DNA of 32,891 nt from Ramlibacter sp. (GTDB lineage Bacteria; Pseudomonadota; Gammaproteobacteria; Burkholderiales; Burkholderiaceae_C), in the NCBI RefSeq assembly GCF_028291745.1, contig NZ_JAQGNQ010000025.1, positions 1 through 32,891 on the forward strand, read 5' to 3'. Position 1 is the stretch's first letter, and every line of letters starts with the position of its first letter. A program made the position numbers and the translations under genes. A model generated the notes under the pieces. That model saw nothing but the letters and a program-made list of their open reading frames with translations, was not told the origin of the DNA and made no database searches. Shown one piece after another: positions 10,246 to 18,298 of this stretch.

Positions 10246-10575
10246 TTACGCCTGCGCCGGGGCCCCCAGCACCTGCTGCAATTCCCCGCTCTGGTACATC
10301 TCCATCATGATGTCCGAGCCGCCGATGAATTCGCCGCGCACATAGAGCTGCGGGATGGTGGGCCAGTTGCTGAATTCCTTGATGCCCTGGCGGATCTCGT
10401 CGTCCTCCAGCACGTTCACCGTCTTCAGCTGCTGCGGGCTGACGCCGCAGGCCTTGAGGATCTGGATCGCGCGGCCCGAGAAGCCGCACATCGGGAAAGA
10501 GGCGTTGCCCTTCATGAACAGCAGCACGTCGCTGCTCTTGACGAGGTCGGTCAGGCGTTGTTGCACGTCGCTCAT
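10246..10575 (-). CDS. grxD: Monothiol glutaredoxin (Grx4 type)
   Basis: Cytoplasmic glutaredoxin that binds and transfers [2Fe-2S] clusters with glutathione. 109 residues, with the active-site CGFS at 30-33 in FPMCGFSGRAIQIL, the TIPQLYV cis-Pro motif near 73-79 and the glutathione-binding GGSDIM segment. The ATG at 10575 follows AGGAG. It closes the hemA-prfA-prmC-grxD run, and only 44 bases separate it from prmC, so it probably shares the operon transcript. This order is common in betaproteobacteria. Confidence 0.97.
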   Translation of the reverse strand: MSDVQQRLTDLVKSSDVLLFMKGNASFPMCGFSGRAIQILKACGVSPQQLKTVNVLEDDEIRQGIKEFSNWPTIPQLYVRGEFIGGSDIMMEMYQSGELQQVLGAPAQA

Positions 10576-10619
10576 GGAAAGATTCTCCTGGCAGGAACTG
10601 CCGTTTAGCTTGCGGCGGA

Positions 10620-11444
10620 TTATCCCAGTTCAAGAAGGCGGCCGCCGGAGCAGCGGGCAATGCCGGCCAAGTCGGCCCGGCTGATCGTGTCGCGGAAGCC
10701 GGCGGCGCCCAGCAGCGCCCGCACCGCGTCCGCCTGATCCCACCCGTGTTCGAGCAGCAGCCAGCCGCCCGGCTCGAGGTGGGCGGGCGCTGCGGCGACG
10801 ATGGCGCGCAGGTCGTCCAGGCCGTCAGCCCCGGCCACCAGCGCCTGGCTCGGCTCGTGGCGCAGCGCGGGCAGGTGGGGATCGGCGGCCGCGATATAGG
10901 GCGGGTTGCTCACGATCAGGTGGTAGCGCCCGGCCCCCTGCAGCCAATCGGCCTGGCGGAACTGCACGGGCAGGCCCAGGCGCTGCGCGTTGCCAGCGGC
11001 GACGGCCAGCGCCTGCGCGCTGCGATCCACCGCCTCGACCTGCGCATCGGGCCGCGCCGACTGGATCGCCAGCGCGATCGCCCCGCTGCCGGTGCCCAGG
11101 TCGATCACCCGGGGTTGGGGAATCCTCCCCAACCGTTCCAGGGCCCATTCCACCAATGTCTCGGTGTCGGGGCGTGGCACGAGCACGCGCGCATCCACCT
11201 GCAAGGGCAGGCCGAAGAATTCCTTGGACCCAACCAGATAGGCGAGGGGCTCGCCCTCGGCGCGGCGCAGGCACAACGCCAGAAACGACGCCTCGTGATC
11301 GGGCGCGAGCGCCTCTTCGTCGTGCGCGATCAGCCAGGCGCGCTCCGCAGCGGTGCGGCCGAGCACGTGCAGCAGCAGCAAAGCCGCATCGATGCGCGCC
11401 AGCCCCGCTCGCGCGGCGTGGGCGAGCGCCTCCTTCAGCGTCAC
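10620..11444 (-). CDS. prmC: Peptide chain release factor N5-glutamine methyltransferase
   Basis: Methylates the Gln of the GGQ motif in RF1 and RF2 using SAM. 274 residues: N-terminal helical domain (about 1-75), SAM-binding motif [12 protein letters not shown] (115-126), acidic motif around VEAVDRS (136-142) and the catalytic NPPY at 180-183 that binds the substrate glutamine. The GTG start at 11444 overlaps the prfA stop (GTGA), so the enzyme is translationally coupled to its own substrate gene. No intact ATG alternative fits the family N-terminus. Also known as hemK from its position beside hemA. Confidence 0.96.
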   Translation of the reverse strand: MTLKEALAHAARAGLARIDAALLLLHVLGRTAAERAWLIAHDEEALAPDHEASFLALCLRRAEGEPLAYLVGSKEFFGLPLQVDARVLVPRPDTETLVEWALERLGRIPQPRVIDLGTGSGAIALAIQSARPDAQVEAVDRSAQALAVAAGNAQRLGLPVQFRQADWLQGAGRYHLIVSNPPYIAAADPHLPALRHEPSQALVAGADGLDDLRAIVAAAPAHLEPGGWLLLEHGWDQADAVRALLGAAGFRDTISRADLAGIARCSGGRLLELG

Positions 11445-12538
11445 GTGCGCACGCCGCCCATGCCGACTTCCAGCTCCTCGAGTTGCTCCGCGCGCCGCGC
11501 CAGCAGCAGGGCGGCGATCACTTCGTCGAGGTCGCCTTCCAGGATCGCGGCCAGCTTGTACAGCGTGAGGTTGATCCGGTGGTCGGTCATCCGCCCCTGC
11601 GGGAAGTTGTAGGTGCGGATGCGGTCCGAACGGTCGCCGCTGCCGATCAGGCCCTTGCGGGTGGCGGCCTCCTTGGCGGCGCGCTCGGAGCGGTCCTTCT
11701 CCTGGATGCGGGCGACCAGCACCTGCATGGCCTTGGCCTTGTTGCGGTGCTGCGAGCGGTCGTCCTGGCATTCGGCAACGATGCCGGTCGGGATGTGCGT
11801 GATGCGCACCGCGGAGTCGGTCTTGTTCACGTGCTGGCCGCCCGCGCCCGAGGCGCGGTAGGTGTCGATGCGCAGGTCCGCCGGATTGATCTGCACCGCG
11901 GCCGCTTCATCGGGTTCCGCCAGGGCGGCCACCGTGCAGGCGCTGGTGTGGATGCGCCCCTGGCTCTCGGTGGTGGGCACGCGCTGCACGCGGTGGCCGC
12001 CGGACTCGAACTTCAGCTTGCCGTAGGCGCCTTCGCCCGCCATGCGCACCACCACTTCCTTGTAGCCGCCGACGTCGCCCTCGCTCTCGCTGACGATCTC
12101 GGTGCGCCAGCCCTGGCGCTCGGCGTAGCGGGTGTACATGCGCAGCAGGTCGCCGGCGAACAGGGCCGATTCGTCGCCGCCGGTGCCGGCGCGGATTTCC
12201 AGGAAGATGTTGCGCACGTCGTCGGGGTCGCGCGGCAGCAGCAGGGCCTGCAGGTCGGCTTCCAGTTGCGGCAGCTCGGTGTCGAGCCCGGCGATCTCCT
12301 CGCGCGCCATCTCCGCCAGGTCGGCGTCTTCCAGCATCTCGCGCGCCTGTGCCAGGTCGCGCTCGCGCTGCAGGAAGCGCTGGTAGACGCCGTTGATCTC
12401 GGTGACCTCGGCGTGCTCGCGCGTGATTTCGCGATAACGCTCCATGTCGTTCACCACGTCCGGCTGCGAGAGAAAGAAATCCAGCTCCTGCAGGCGGACC
12501 GGGAAGCGTTCGAGTTGTTGGCGGAGGAAGGGTTTCAC
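11441..12538 (-). CDS. prfA: Peptide chain release factor 1
   Basis: Recognises UAA/UAG and triggers peptide release. 365 residues with the stop-codon tripeptide PTT at 188-190 (PxT) and GGQ at 233-235 in [16 protein letters not shown]. Both positions equal those of E. coli RF1 when GTG at 12538 ([11 protein letters not shown]) is used as start, supporting that choice over an upstream in-frame ATG at 12580, which lies inside a repeat element. No convincing Shine-Dalgarno precedes the GTG. It lies between hemA and prmC; the 119-base gap to hemA holds a palindromic repeat that might alter the transcript ratio. Confidence 0.96.
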   Translation of the reverse strand: MKPFLRQQLERFPVRLQELDFFLSQPDVVNDMERYREITREHAEVTEINGVYQRFLQRERDLAQAREMLEDADLAEMAREEIAGLDTELPQLEADLQALLLPRDPDDVRNIFLEIRAGTGGDESALFAGDLLRMYTRYAERQGWRTEIVSESEGDVGGYKEVVVRMAGEGAYGKLKFESGGHRVQRVPTTESQGRIHTSACTVAALAEPDEAAAVQINPADLRIDTYRASGAGGQHVNKTDSAVRITHIPTGIVAECQDDRSQHRNKAKAMQVLVARIQEKDRSERAAKEAATRKGLIGSGDRSDRIRTYNFPQGRMTDHRINLTLYKLAAILEGDLDEVIAALLLARRAEQLEELEVGMGGVRT

Positions 12539-12553
12539 GAAAGCGGGAGAGAG

Positions 12554-12638
12554 GATGTCATTGCGGGCTTGACCCGCCATCCACGACGGCGGGTCGACTT
12601 CAGCCGCATGGATGCCGGGTCAGGCCCGGCATGACATG
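12554..12638. repeat. Composite palindromic repeat (GTCAT family), copy 2
   Basis: Two inverted units face each other: GATGTCATTGCGGGCTTGAC... (from 12554) and ...GGGTCAGGCCCGGCATGACAT (to about 12637). Each has an internal dyad (GCGGGCTTGACCCGC; GCCGGGTCAGGCCCGGC). It fills the hemA-prfA gap and ends close to the prfA start. Confidence 0.8.
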
Positions 12639-12657
12639 GGCAGGGCGTCCAGGCCCG

Positions 12658-13929
12658 CTAACGCTCCTTGCGCAGGAAGAAGTGTTCGACCGCCGCGCTC
12701 GCCCGCTGGCGCGACTCGGCGTCGCCCGCGCGCAGTTCGGCCATCGCGCCATGCAGCATCTTCTGGGTGAGGCCGCGCGACAGGGCCTCGAGCACGGTGT
12801 CGATGTCCTCGCCCTTGGCCAGCAGCTTGCGCGCGCGCGCCAGTTCGGCGGCGCGCCATTCGTCCGTCTGCTGATTGAGCTGCTGGATCAGGGGCACGCT
12901 GTGGCGCTGGTCGAGCCAGTGCACGAAGCTTTGCACGCCGGCATCGATGATGGCCTCCGCCTGGGCCACCGCGGCCTGGCGACTGGCATGGCCGGTCTGC
13001 ACCACGTGGGCGAGGTCGTCCACGGTATAGAGGTACACGTCCTCCAGCGCCTTGACCTCGGGCTCGATGTCGCGCGGCACTGCGAGGTCGACCATGAACA
13101 TCGGCCGGTGCTTGCGGGCCTTGAGCGCCCGCTCCACGGCGCCGAGGCCGATGATGGGCAGCTGGCTGGCGGTGGAGCTCACCACCACGTCGAATTCGTG
13201 CAGCCGCGTGGGCAGGTCGGCCAGGCGCATCACTTCGCCGCCGAAGCGGCTGGCCAGCTTCTCGCCGCGCTCCAGCGTGCGGTTGGCGACGACGATGCCG
13301 CGGGGGCTGCGCGCCGCGAAGTGCGTGGCGGCCAGCTCGATCATCTCGCCGGCGCCGACGAACAGTACCTTGACCTTGCCGAGATCCTCGAACAGCTGGC
13401 CGGCCAGGCGCACCGCGGCGGCCGACATGCTGATGGAATGGGCGCCGATCTCGGTGGACGTGCGCACCTCCTTGGCCACCGCGAAGGAGCGCTGGAACAG
13501 CTGGTTCAGCGTGGTACCCAGCGCGCCGGCCTGGTTGGCCACGCGCACGGCGTCTTTCAGCTGGCCGAGGATCTGCGCCTCGCCCAGCACCATGGAATCG
13601 AGCCCGCTGGCGACGCGAAAGGCATGGCGCGCCACGCCAGCGTCCTGCAGCAGATACGAGTGACTGCGCAGCAGGTCGGCAGGCACCCCACCGGAATGCG
13701 CCAGCCATTCGATCGTGGTGTCGATCTCGTGCTGGCGGCCGGCGCAGTAGATCTCGGTGCGGTTGCAGGTGGAGAGGATGGCGGCCTCGGGCCGGCCCCC
13801 CAGCCGCAGGCCGAAGCTGTCACGCAGCTGGTGCAAGGTGGGCGCGATCTGGTCGAGGGCAAACGCGAACCGGCCCCGCAGATCCAGCGGTGCCGTGTTG
13901 TGATTGATCCCCAGTGCCCAGACAGCCAT
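12658..13929 (-). CDS. hemA: Glutamyl-tRNA reductase
   Basis: Reduces glutamyl-tRNA with NADPH to glutamate-1-semialdehyde, the committed step of C5-pathway tetrapyrrole synthesis. 423 residues: catalytic Cys55 in [11 protein letters not shown], substrate-binding [20 protein letters not shown]-binding [11 protein letters not shown], and a C-terminal dimerisation helix region (about 320-423). Full length for the family. It is the first gene of the hemA-prfA-prmC-grxD run. The ATG at 13929 is only 8 bases from a perfect TATAAT, so the transcript may be leaderless. hemB and hemL are not in the window, while hemC/hemD lie 13 kb away. Confidence 0.97.
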   Translation of the reverse strand: MAVWALGINHNTAPLDLRGRFAFALDQIAPTLHQLRDSFGLRLGGRPEAAILSTCNRTEIYCAGRQHEIDTTIEWLAHSGGVPADLLRSHSYLLQDAGVARHAFRVASGLDSMVLGEAQILGQLKDAVRVANQAGALGTTLNQLFQRSFAVAKEVRTSTEIGAHSISMSAAAVRLAGQLFEDLGKVKVLFVGAGEMIELAATHFAARSPRGIVVANRTLERGEKLASRFGGEVMRLADLPTRLHEFDVVVSSTASQLPIIGLGAVERALKARKHRPMFMVDLAVPRDIEPEVKALEDVYLYTVDDLAHVVQTGHASRQAAVAQAEAIIDAGVQSFVHWLDQRHSVPLIQQLNQQTDEWRAAELARARKLLAKGEDIDTVLEALSRGLTQKMLHGAMAELRAGDAESRQRASAAVEHFFLRKER

Positions 13930-13936
13930 GGCGCGA

Positions 13937-13944
13937 ATTATAAA
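13937..13944. promoter_or_regulatory. Overlapping divergent -10 boxes (hemA / small membrane protein gene)
   Basis: TATAAT reads on the minus strand at 13942-13937 and TATAAA on the plus strand at 13939-13944, inside the near-dyad CGAATTATAAAATTCG. A further dyad CGATCCGGATCG (13949-13960) and GCACCTGGTGC (13961-13971) follow. No strong -35 is seen for either direction. The minus-strand start would fall at about the hemA ATG. Confidence 0.45.
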
Positions 13945-14010
13945 ATTCGATCCGGATCGAGCACCTGGTGCCCGATCAATCCCACTTGCTTGAGATCAAC
14001 CGCCCTCATC

Positions 14011-14289
14011 TTGAACCCCCTTGAACTGGCCCGGCACCTGCTGGGCTTTATAGCACCCGCCCTTGCCGTGGCCATGGTGGTATCCCTCGCGGCACGGCTG
14101 GTGTTGCCGCGCGGCGGAGCGCCGCGCCGCTGGGGGCTCTCCTTCGCCATCGACTTCGCTGCGGGCGTGGCGGTGCTCGTCGCGGGCCTGCGCTTCTTCG
14201 GCCACGACGGCAAGATGGCCACCTATGTCGCCCTGGTGGCCGTGGTGGCCACCTGCGAGTGGCTCATCGGCAAAGCCTGGCGCCCCTAG
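14011..14289 (+). CDS. Small inner-membrane protein, function unknown
   Basis: 92 residues (from TTG at 14011: MNPLELARHLLGFIAPA...) with three predicted membrane spans at about 10-32, 43-62 and 70-88 separated by short basic loops (RLVLPRGGAPRRW; RFFGHDGK). I do not recognise a named family. It ends 13 bases before yaaA and is probably co-transcribed with it, diverging from hemA. No good ribosome-binding site is seen, and another in-frame TTG lies at 13990, so the start is uncertain. Membrane topology and tight spacing argue that it is real. Confidence 0.65.
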   Translation: MNPLELARHLLGFIAPALAVAMVVSLAARLVLPRGGAPRRWGLSFAIDFAAGVAVLVAGLRFFGHDGKMATYVALVAVVATCEWLIGKAWRP

Positions 14290-14302
14290 AATCGGCTGGC
14301 CC

Positions 14303-15079
14303 ATGCTGTTCCTGCTCTCCCCGGCCAAGACCCTCGATTACCAGACGCCGCTCCCGGAGCTGCCGCACACGCTGCCGGCGTTCGCGGACGATTCGGCGCG
14401 GCTGATCGAGGTGCTGCGCCGCAGGTCGCCACAGCAGCTGGCCACGCTGATGGACATCAGCGACCCGCTGGCCACCCTCAATGCGGCGCGCTACCAGGCG
14501 TGGTCGCGCAAGTTCACCGGGCGCAACGCGCGGCAGGCGGTGCTGGCCTTCGACGGCGACGTCTATGACGGCCTGCAGGCCCGCCAGCTCAAGCCGGCCG
14601 ACCTGGACTGGGCGCAACAGCACCTGCGGATCCTGAGCGGCCTTTACGGCGTGCTGCGGCCGATGGACTGGATGCAGCCCTATCGCCTGGAGATGGGCAC
14701 GCAACTGGAGGTGGGCGAGGCGCCCAACCTGTACCGCTACTGGGGCAGCCGCATTGCCGAAAGCCTGAACGCCACGGTGGCCGCGGACAAGACGCCGGTG
14801 GTGGTCAACCTCGCTTCGCAGGAATATTTCAAGGCGGTCGATCGCAAGGCGCTCAGGGCGCGGGTGATCGACTGCGTGTTCGAGGAGTGGCGGCCGGGCG
14901 GCTGGAAGATCATCAGCTTTTCGGCCAAGAAGGCGCGCGGCCTGATGGCCCGTTATGCAATCACCAGGCGGGTGGAAACCCCGCGCAAACTGGAACAGTT
15001 CAACCTCGACGGCTATGCCTTCGATGCCGCCGCCTCGCAAGCCGAGCGGCTGGTCTTCAGGCGCAGGACGCAAACATGA
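14303..15079 (+). CDS. yaaA: Peroxide stress protein YaaA (DUF328)
   Basis: 258 residues of the YaaA family, which in E. coli limits unincorporated iron and oxidative DNA damage during peroxide stress. Family features seen: MLFLLSPAKTLDYQTPLP at the N-terminus, AFDGDVYDGL, LRILSGLYGVLRPMDWMQPYRLEMGT, NLYRYWG, VVNLASQEYFKAVD and the basic C-terminal FSAKKARGLMARY. Length is standard. The stop overlaps the start of the next gene (ATGA). The next gene encodes a non-haem iron oxygenase, an iron-linked context that may be coincidental. Confidence 0.95.
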   Translation: MLFLLSPAKTLDYQTPLPELPHTLPAFADDSARLIEVLRRRSPQQLATLMDISDPLATLNAARYQAWSRKFTGRNARQAVLAFDGDVYDGLQARQLKPADLDWAQQHLRILSGLYGVLRPMDWMQPYRLEMGTQLEVGEAPNLYRYWGSRIAESLNATVAADKTPVVVNLASQEYFKAVDRKALRARVIDCVFEEWRPGGWKIISFSAKKARGLMARYAITRRVETPRKLEQFNLDGYAFDAAASQAERLVFRRRTQT

Positions 15080-15939
15080 CCACGACCGGCACCCAGCAGC
15101 AGGTGAGCCCCGAGCTGCGCAAATGGATCGTCGAACAGGCGCAGGCGGGCCACCCCGCCGAGTCCGTGCTGAAGGCGATGCTTGCCTCCGGCTGGACCGA
15201 AGACGTCGCCATCGAGGCGATGGAGTCCACCCTGCGCGGCCACCTGGAGGAACAGGCGCAGGTCCAGGGCCTGCCGCCCGCCGTGCCGGTGCCCGATGCC
15301 GCACTCGACGAATCGCCGCTGTATATCGATGCGGGCGACCGCCGGGTGGCCGTGCTGCAGGCCATGTACAGCCCGCGCGTGGTGGTGTTCGGCGGCCTGC
15401 TCTCCGACGAGGAATGCGAGCAGTTGATCGCGCTGGCCAAGCCGCGCCTGGCGCGTTCGCTGACGGTGGCCACCAAGACGGGCGGCGAGGAGGTCAATGC
15501 CGACCGCACCAGCAACGGCATGTTCTTCCAGCGTGGCGAGAGCGAGCTGCTGCGCCGCATCGAACAGCGCATCGCCAGGCTGGTGAACTGGCCCGAGGAA
15601 AACGGCGAGGGCCTGCAGATCCTGCAGTACGGCCCGGGCGCCGAATACAAGCCGCACTACGACTATTTCGACCCGGCCGAACCGGGCACGCCGACCATCC
15701 TGCGTCGCGGCGGCCAGCGCGTTGGCACCATCCTGATCTACCTGGCCGAGCCGGAAAAGGGCGGCGGCACGGTCTTCCCCGATGTCCACCTGGAGGTCGG
15801 GCCCAAGCGCGGCAACGCGGTCTTCTTCAGCTACGACCGGGCGCATCCCTCCACCCGCACCTTGCACGGCGGCGCGCCGGTGCTGGCCGGCGAGAAGTGG
15901 ATCGCCACCAAGTGGCTGCGCGAGCGGCGTTTCGAGTAG
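15076..15939 (+). CDS. 2OG-Fe(II) oxygenase, prolyl 4-hydroxylase type
   Basis: 287 residues. The C-terminal ~190 residues form a P4H-like double-stranded beta-helix domain: iron ligands His194 and Asp196 in YKPHYDYFDP, His264 in TRTLHGG and the 2-oxoglutarate-binding Lys274 in GEKWIATKW. GGGTVFPDVHLEVGP and RTSNGMFF are typical of bacterial prolyl hydroxylases. The N-terminal ~55 residues (ELRKWIVEQAQAGHPAESVL... WTEDVAIEAME) form a small helical domain seen in burkholderial relatives, reminiscent of UBA-like folds (inference). Start ATG at 15076 overlaps the yaaA stop. The protein substrate is unknown; elongation factor Tu is a known target of one bacterial homologue. Confidence 0.9.
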   Translation: MTTTGTQQQVSPELRKWIVEQAQAGHPAESVLKAMLASGWTEDVAIEAMESTLRGHLEEQAQVQGLPPAVPVPDAALDESPLYIDAGDRRVAVLQAMYSPRVVVFGGLLSDEECEQLIALAKPRLARSLTVATKTGGEEVNADRTSNGMFFQRGESELLRRIEQRIARLVNWPEENGEGLQILQYGPGAEYKPHYDYFDPAEPGTPTILRRGGQRVGTILIYLAEPEKGGGTVFPDVHLEVGPKRGNAVFFSYDRAHPSTRTLHGGAPVLAGEKWIATKWLRERRFE

Positions 15940-15941
15940 CG

Positions 15942-16025
15942 ATGGGCCATGACCTTCCGCCAGCCGTGGTCGAGCGCATCCTGGAGCCCCTGGTGCCGCA
16001 TCTGCGGCTAGTCTGCGAGACATGA
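15942..16025 (+). CDS. Possible 27-residue leader ORF before queF
   Basis: An in-frame ATG at 15942 opens [20 protein letters not shown] and stops at TGA overlapping the queF ATG (ATGA at 16022-16025). It could couple translation to queF or be chance; no convincing ribosome-binding site is seen and no family is recognised. Confidence 0.25.
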   Translation: MGHDLPPAVVERILEPLVPHLRLVCET

Positions 16026-16867
16026 ATTCCCCCGAACAGTCCAAGCTGGGCCAGCCGGTCGACTATCCCGACCGCTACGACGCGAGCCTGCTGTATCCGA
16101 TCGAACGGGCGCCCAAGCGCGAAGAGCTCGGCATTGCCAGCGCGCCGCCCTTCTTCGGTGCCGACCTGTGGACCGCCTTCGAACTGAGCTGGCTCACGCC
16201 GCGCGGCAAGCCGCAGGTGGCGATCGCCCACTTCACGATTCCCTGCGAGACGCCCAACATCATCGAGAGCAAGTCGCTCAAGCTGTACCTGGGCAGCTTC
16301 AACGGCACCCCGTTTGCCTCGGCCGACGAGGTGCGCGATCGCCTGCGGGCCGACCTGAGCGAGGCGGTGTGGCGCGGCGCGCCGGCGCAGTCCTCGGTGG
16401 GCGTGCGCATCCTGCTGCCGGACGCCTTCGACCGCGAGCCGGTGCACGAACTCGATGGCCTCAGCCTCGACCGGCTCGACATCGAGTGCACGCAATACAC
16501 GCCGGCGCCCGAGCTGCTGACCGCCGCTTTCGGCGAGCAGCCGGTTCAGGAAGTTCTGACCAGCAACCTGCTCAAGAGCAACTGCCTCGTGACGGGGCAG
16601 CCGGACTGGGGCAGCGTGCAGATCCGCTATGCCGGGCCGCAGATCGACCAGGGCGCTTTGCTGCGCTACCTGGTGAGTTTTCGCAATCACGACGAATTCC
16701 ACGAGCAGTGCGTCGAGCGCATCTTCATGGACCTGTGGCGGCGCTGCAAACCCCTGAAGCTCTCGGTGTACGCGCGCTACACGCGCCGTGGCGGTCTCGA
16801 TATCAACCCTTTGCGCACCAGCCATCCGATGCCGCTGCCGGCCAACGTGCGCACCGCGCGGCAGTAG
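16022..16867 (+). CDS. queF: NADPH-dependent 7-cyano-7-deazaguanine reductase
   Basis: Reduces preQ0 to preQ1 in queuosine (tRNA wobble base) synthesis. The 281-residue length is the long, two-domain YqcD/QueF type of proteobacteria. The NADPH-binding motif ESKSLKLYL is at 82-90, catalytic Cys188 in [13 protein letters not shown] and Asp195 nearby; [10 protein letters not shown] (226-235) carries the conserved His-Glu. Complete. It converges with dinB: the two stop codons are separated by one base and no terminator lies between them, so antisense overlap of the transcripts is likely. Confidence 0.96.
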   Translation: MNSPEQSKLGQPVDYPDRYDASLLYPIERAPKREELGIASAPPFFGADLWTAFELSWLTPRGKPQVAIAHFTIPCETPNIIESKSLKLYLGSFNGTPFASADEVRDRLRADLSEAVWRGAPAQSSVGVRILLPDAFDREPVHELDGLSLDRLDIECTQYTPAPELLTAAFGEQPVQEVLTSNLLKSNCLVTGQPDWGSVQIRYAGPQIDQGALLRYLVSFRNHDEFHEQCVERIFMDLWRRCKPLKLSVYARYTRRGGLDINPLRTSHPMPLPANVRTARQ

Positions 16868-16868
16868 C

Positions 16869-18122
16869 TCAGGGGGGTTCGCTGGCGGCCGGCTGCAGGT
16901 CCTGGAACAGGTCGGGCGTGTGCTCGGAGGCCAGGGGCGCAGCCGCTGCCTGCGCAGGCGCTTCGGCCGCCACCGCATCGGCGCGCGCCAATTTGCCCAC
17001 GCGCACACCCAGCAGGCGCAGCTTGCGTGACAGGTCGACCCGCTTCAGGCACTGCCCTGCAGCCTTGCGGATCGTCGCGCCATCCGCTGTGTAGTCGTCC
17101 AGCGTGAGGTCGCGCGTGGCGGTGCGAAAGTCGTCGTAGCGCAGCTTGATGCCGATGGTGCGGCCCACGTAGCCCTTGCGCTGCAGGTCGTCGGCCACGC
17201 GCGTGCACAGGTCGGTGAAGATCGCGCCCAGTTCCGCGCGATCGCGCACCGCATGCAGGTCACGCTCGAAGGTGGTCTCGCGGCTCATGGAGACGGGCTC
17301 GCTTTCGGTCACCACCGGGCGGTCGTCGCGGCCCCAGGCCGCATCGTGCATCCAGTGGCCGTAGGCCTGGCCGAAGTTGTCGACCAGCCATTCGCGCGAC
17401 TGCGCCGCGAGGTCGCCGATGGTGTGCAGGTGCAGGCGGTGCAGCTTGGCCTCCGACTTGGGGCCGATGCCGTTGATCTTGCGGACGGCCAGCGGCCAGA
17501 TCTTGCTCTGCACGTCCTCTTCGAAGAGGATCGAGATGCCATTGGGCTTGTTGAACTCGCTGGCCATCTTGGCAATGAGCTTGTTGGGCGCCACGCCGAT
17601 GGAGCAGGTGAGGCCGAGCGCCTCGAAGATGGATTTCTGGATCAGGCGCGCCAGCACGCGGCCGCCTTCGCGCTGGCCGCCGGGCACCTCGGTGAAGTCG
17701 ATGTAGACCTCGTCGATGCCGCGGTCCTCCATCACGGGGGCGATTTCCGCGATCACGGACTTGAAGGTGCGCGAACAGCGGCGCACCTCGTCGAAATCCA
17801 CCGGCAGCACGATCGCCTGCGGGCACAGCTTCGCCGCCTTCATCATGCCCATGGCCGAACCGACGCCGAACTGGCGTGCCGGATAAGTCGCCGTGGTGAT
17901 GACCCCGCGGCCGACGTAGTCCTTCAGCAGCGGAAAGGCCTCGACCGGGATCCGCGACAGCGGCCGGTCGGCAAAGCGCACCAGCAATTCGTCATCCGCC
18001 CGCCGGCGACCGCCGCCGATCACCACGGGCAGGCCCTTCAACTGCGGATAGCGCAGCAACTCCACGGACGCGAAGAAGGCGTCCATGTCGAGGTGGGCGA
18101 TGCGGCGGATCGGGGGGCTCAT
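16869..18122 (-). CDS. dinB: DNA polymerase IV (Y family)
   Basis: Error-prone translesion polymerase. 417 residues: catalytic acids Asp12 and Asp14 in HLDMDAFFASVE and Asp137-Glu138 in GIDEVYIDF, thumb with helix-hairpin-helix NGIGPKSEAKL (217-227), and a little-finger domain from about 280 (MSRETTFERDL). Two departures from E. coli Pol IV are visible: an insertion of about 35 residues between VVIGGG and GVITTATYPAR (38-74), and a C-terminal Ala-rich tail ending near TPDLFQDL, a possible beta-clamp-binding peptide. Start ATG at 18122. Just upstream is a palindromic repeat (18152-18251). No SOS box was recognised. Confidence 0.95.
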   Translation of the reverse strand: MSPPIRRIAHLDMDAFFASVELLRYPQLKGLPVVIGGGRRRADDELLVRFADRPLSRIPVEAFPLLKDYVGRGVITTATYPARQFGVGSAMGMMKAAKLCPQAIVLPVDFDEVRRCSRTFKSVIAEIAPVMEDRGIDEVYIDFTEVPGGQREGGRVLARLIQKSIFEALGLTCSIGVAPNKLIAKMASEFNKPNGISILFEEDVQSKIWPLAVRKINGIGPKSEAKLHRLHLHTIGDLAAQSREWLVDNFGQAYGHWMHDAAWGRDDRPVVTESEPVSMSRETTFERDLHAVRDRAELGAIFTDLCTRVADDLQRKGYVGRTIGIKLRYDDFRTATRDLTLDDYTADGATIRKAAGQCLKRVDLSRKLRLLGVRVGKLARADAVAAEAPAQAAAAPLASEHTPDLFQDLQPAASEPP

Positions 18123-18151
18123 TTTGCGTCGAGGCGCGAATGAGAAATTTG

Positions 18152-18251
18152 AACGCAGAAGACGCAGAAGTGACGCAGAACACGCAGAAAAAACCATTCG
18201 AGGATGGATGTCCTTCTGCGTCTTCTGCGTAACTTCTGCGATTTCTGCGTT
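18152..18251. repeat. Palindromic repeat (ACGCAGAAG family), copy 2, intact
   Basis: The left arm AACGCAGAAGACGCAGAAG... (about 18152-18189) and right arm ...ACTTCTGCGATTTCTGCGTT (to 18251) form a long imperfect inverted repeat made of 9-10-base ACGCAGAA units. The loop reads, on the complement, GGACATCCATCCTCGAATGG followed by six Ts, matching the loop of copy 1 near 7733-7761. This copy lies in opposite orientation, between dinB and the dehydrogenase gene. Confidence 0.85.
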
Positions 18252-18298
18252 CCAACTGCCTGTTCTGGCGCGATGCCCGTTAGCGCACCGAAGCAGCC

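Noticed and set aside
12631..14289. 552-codon plus-strand frame across hemA
   Set aside because: Only its last 92 codons, after hemA ends, look like a real membrane protein; the rest mirrors hemA.
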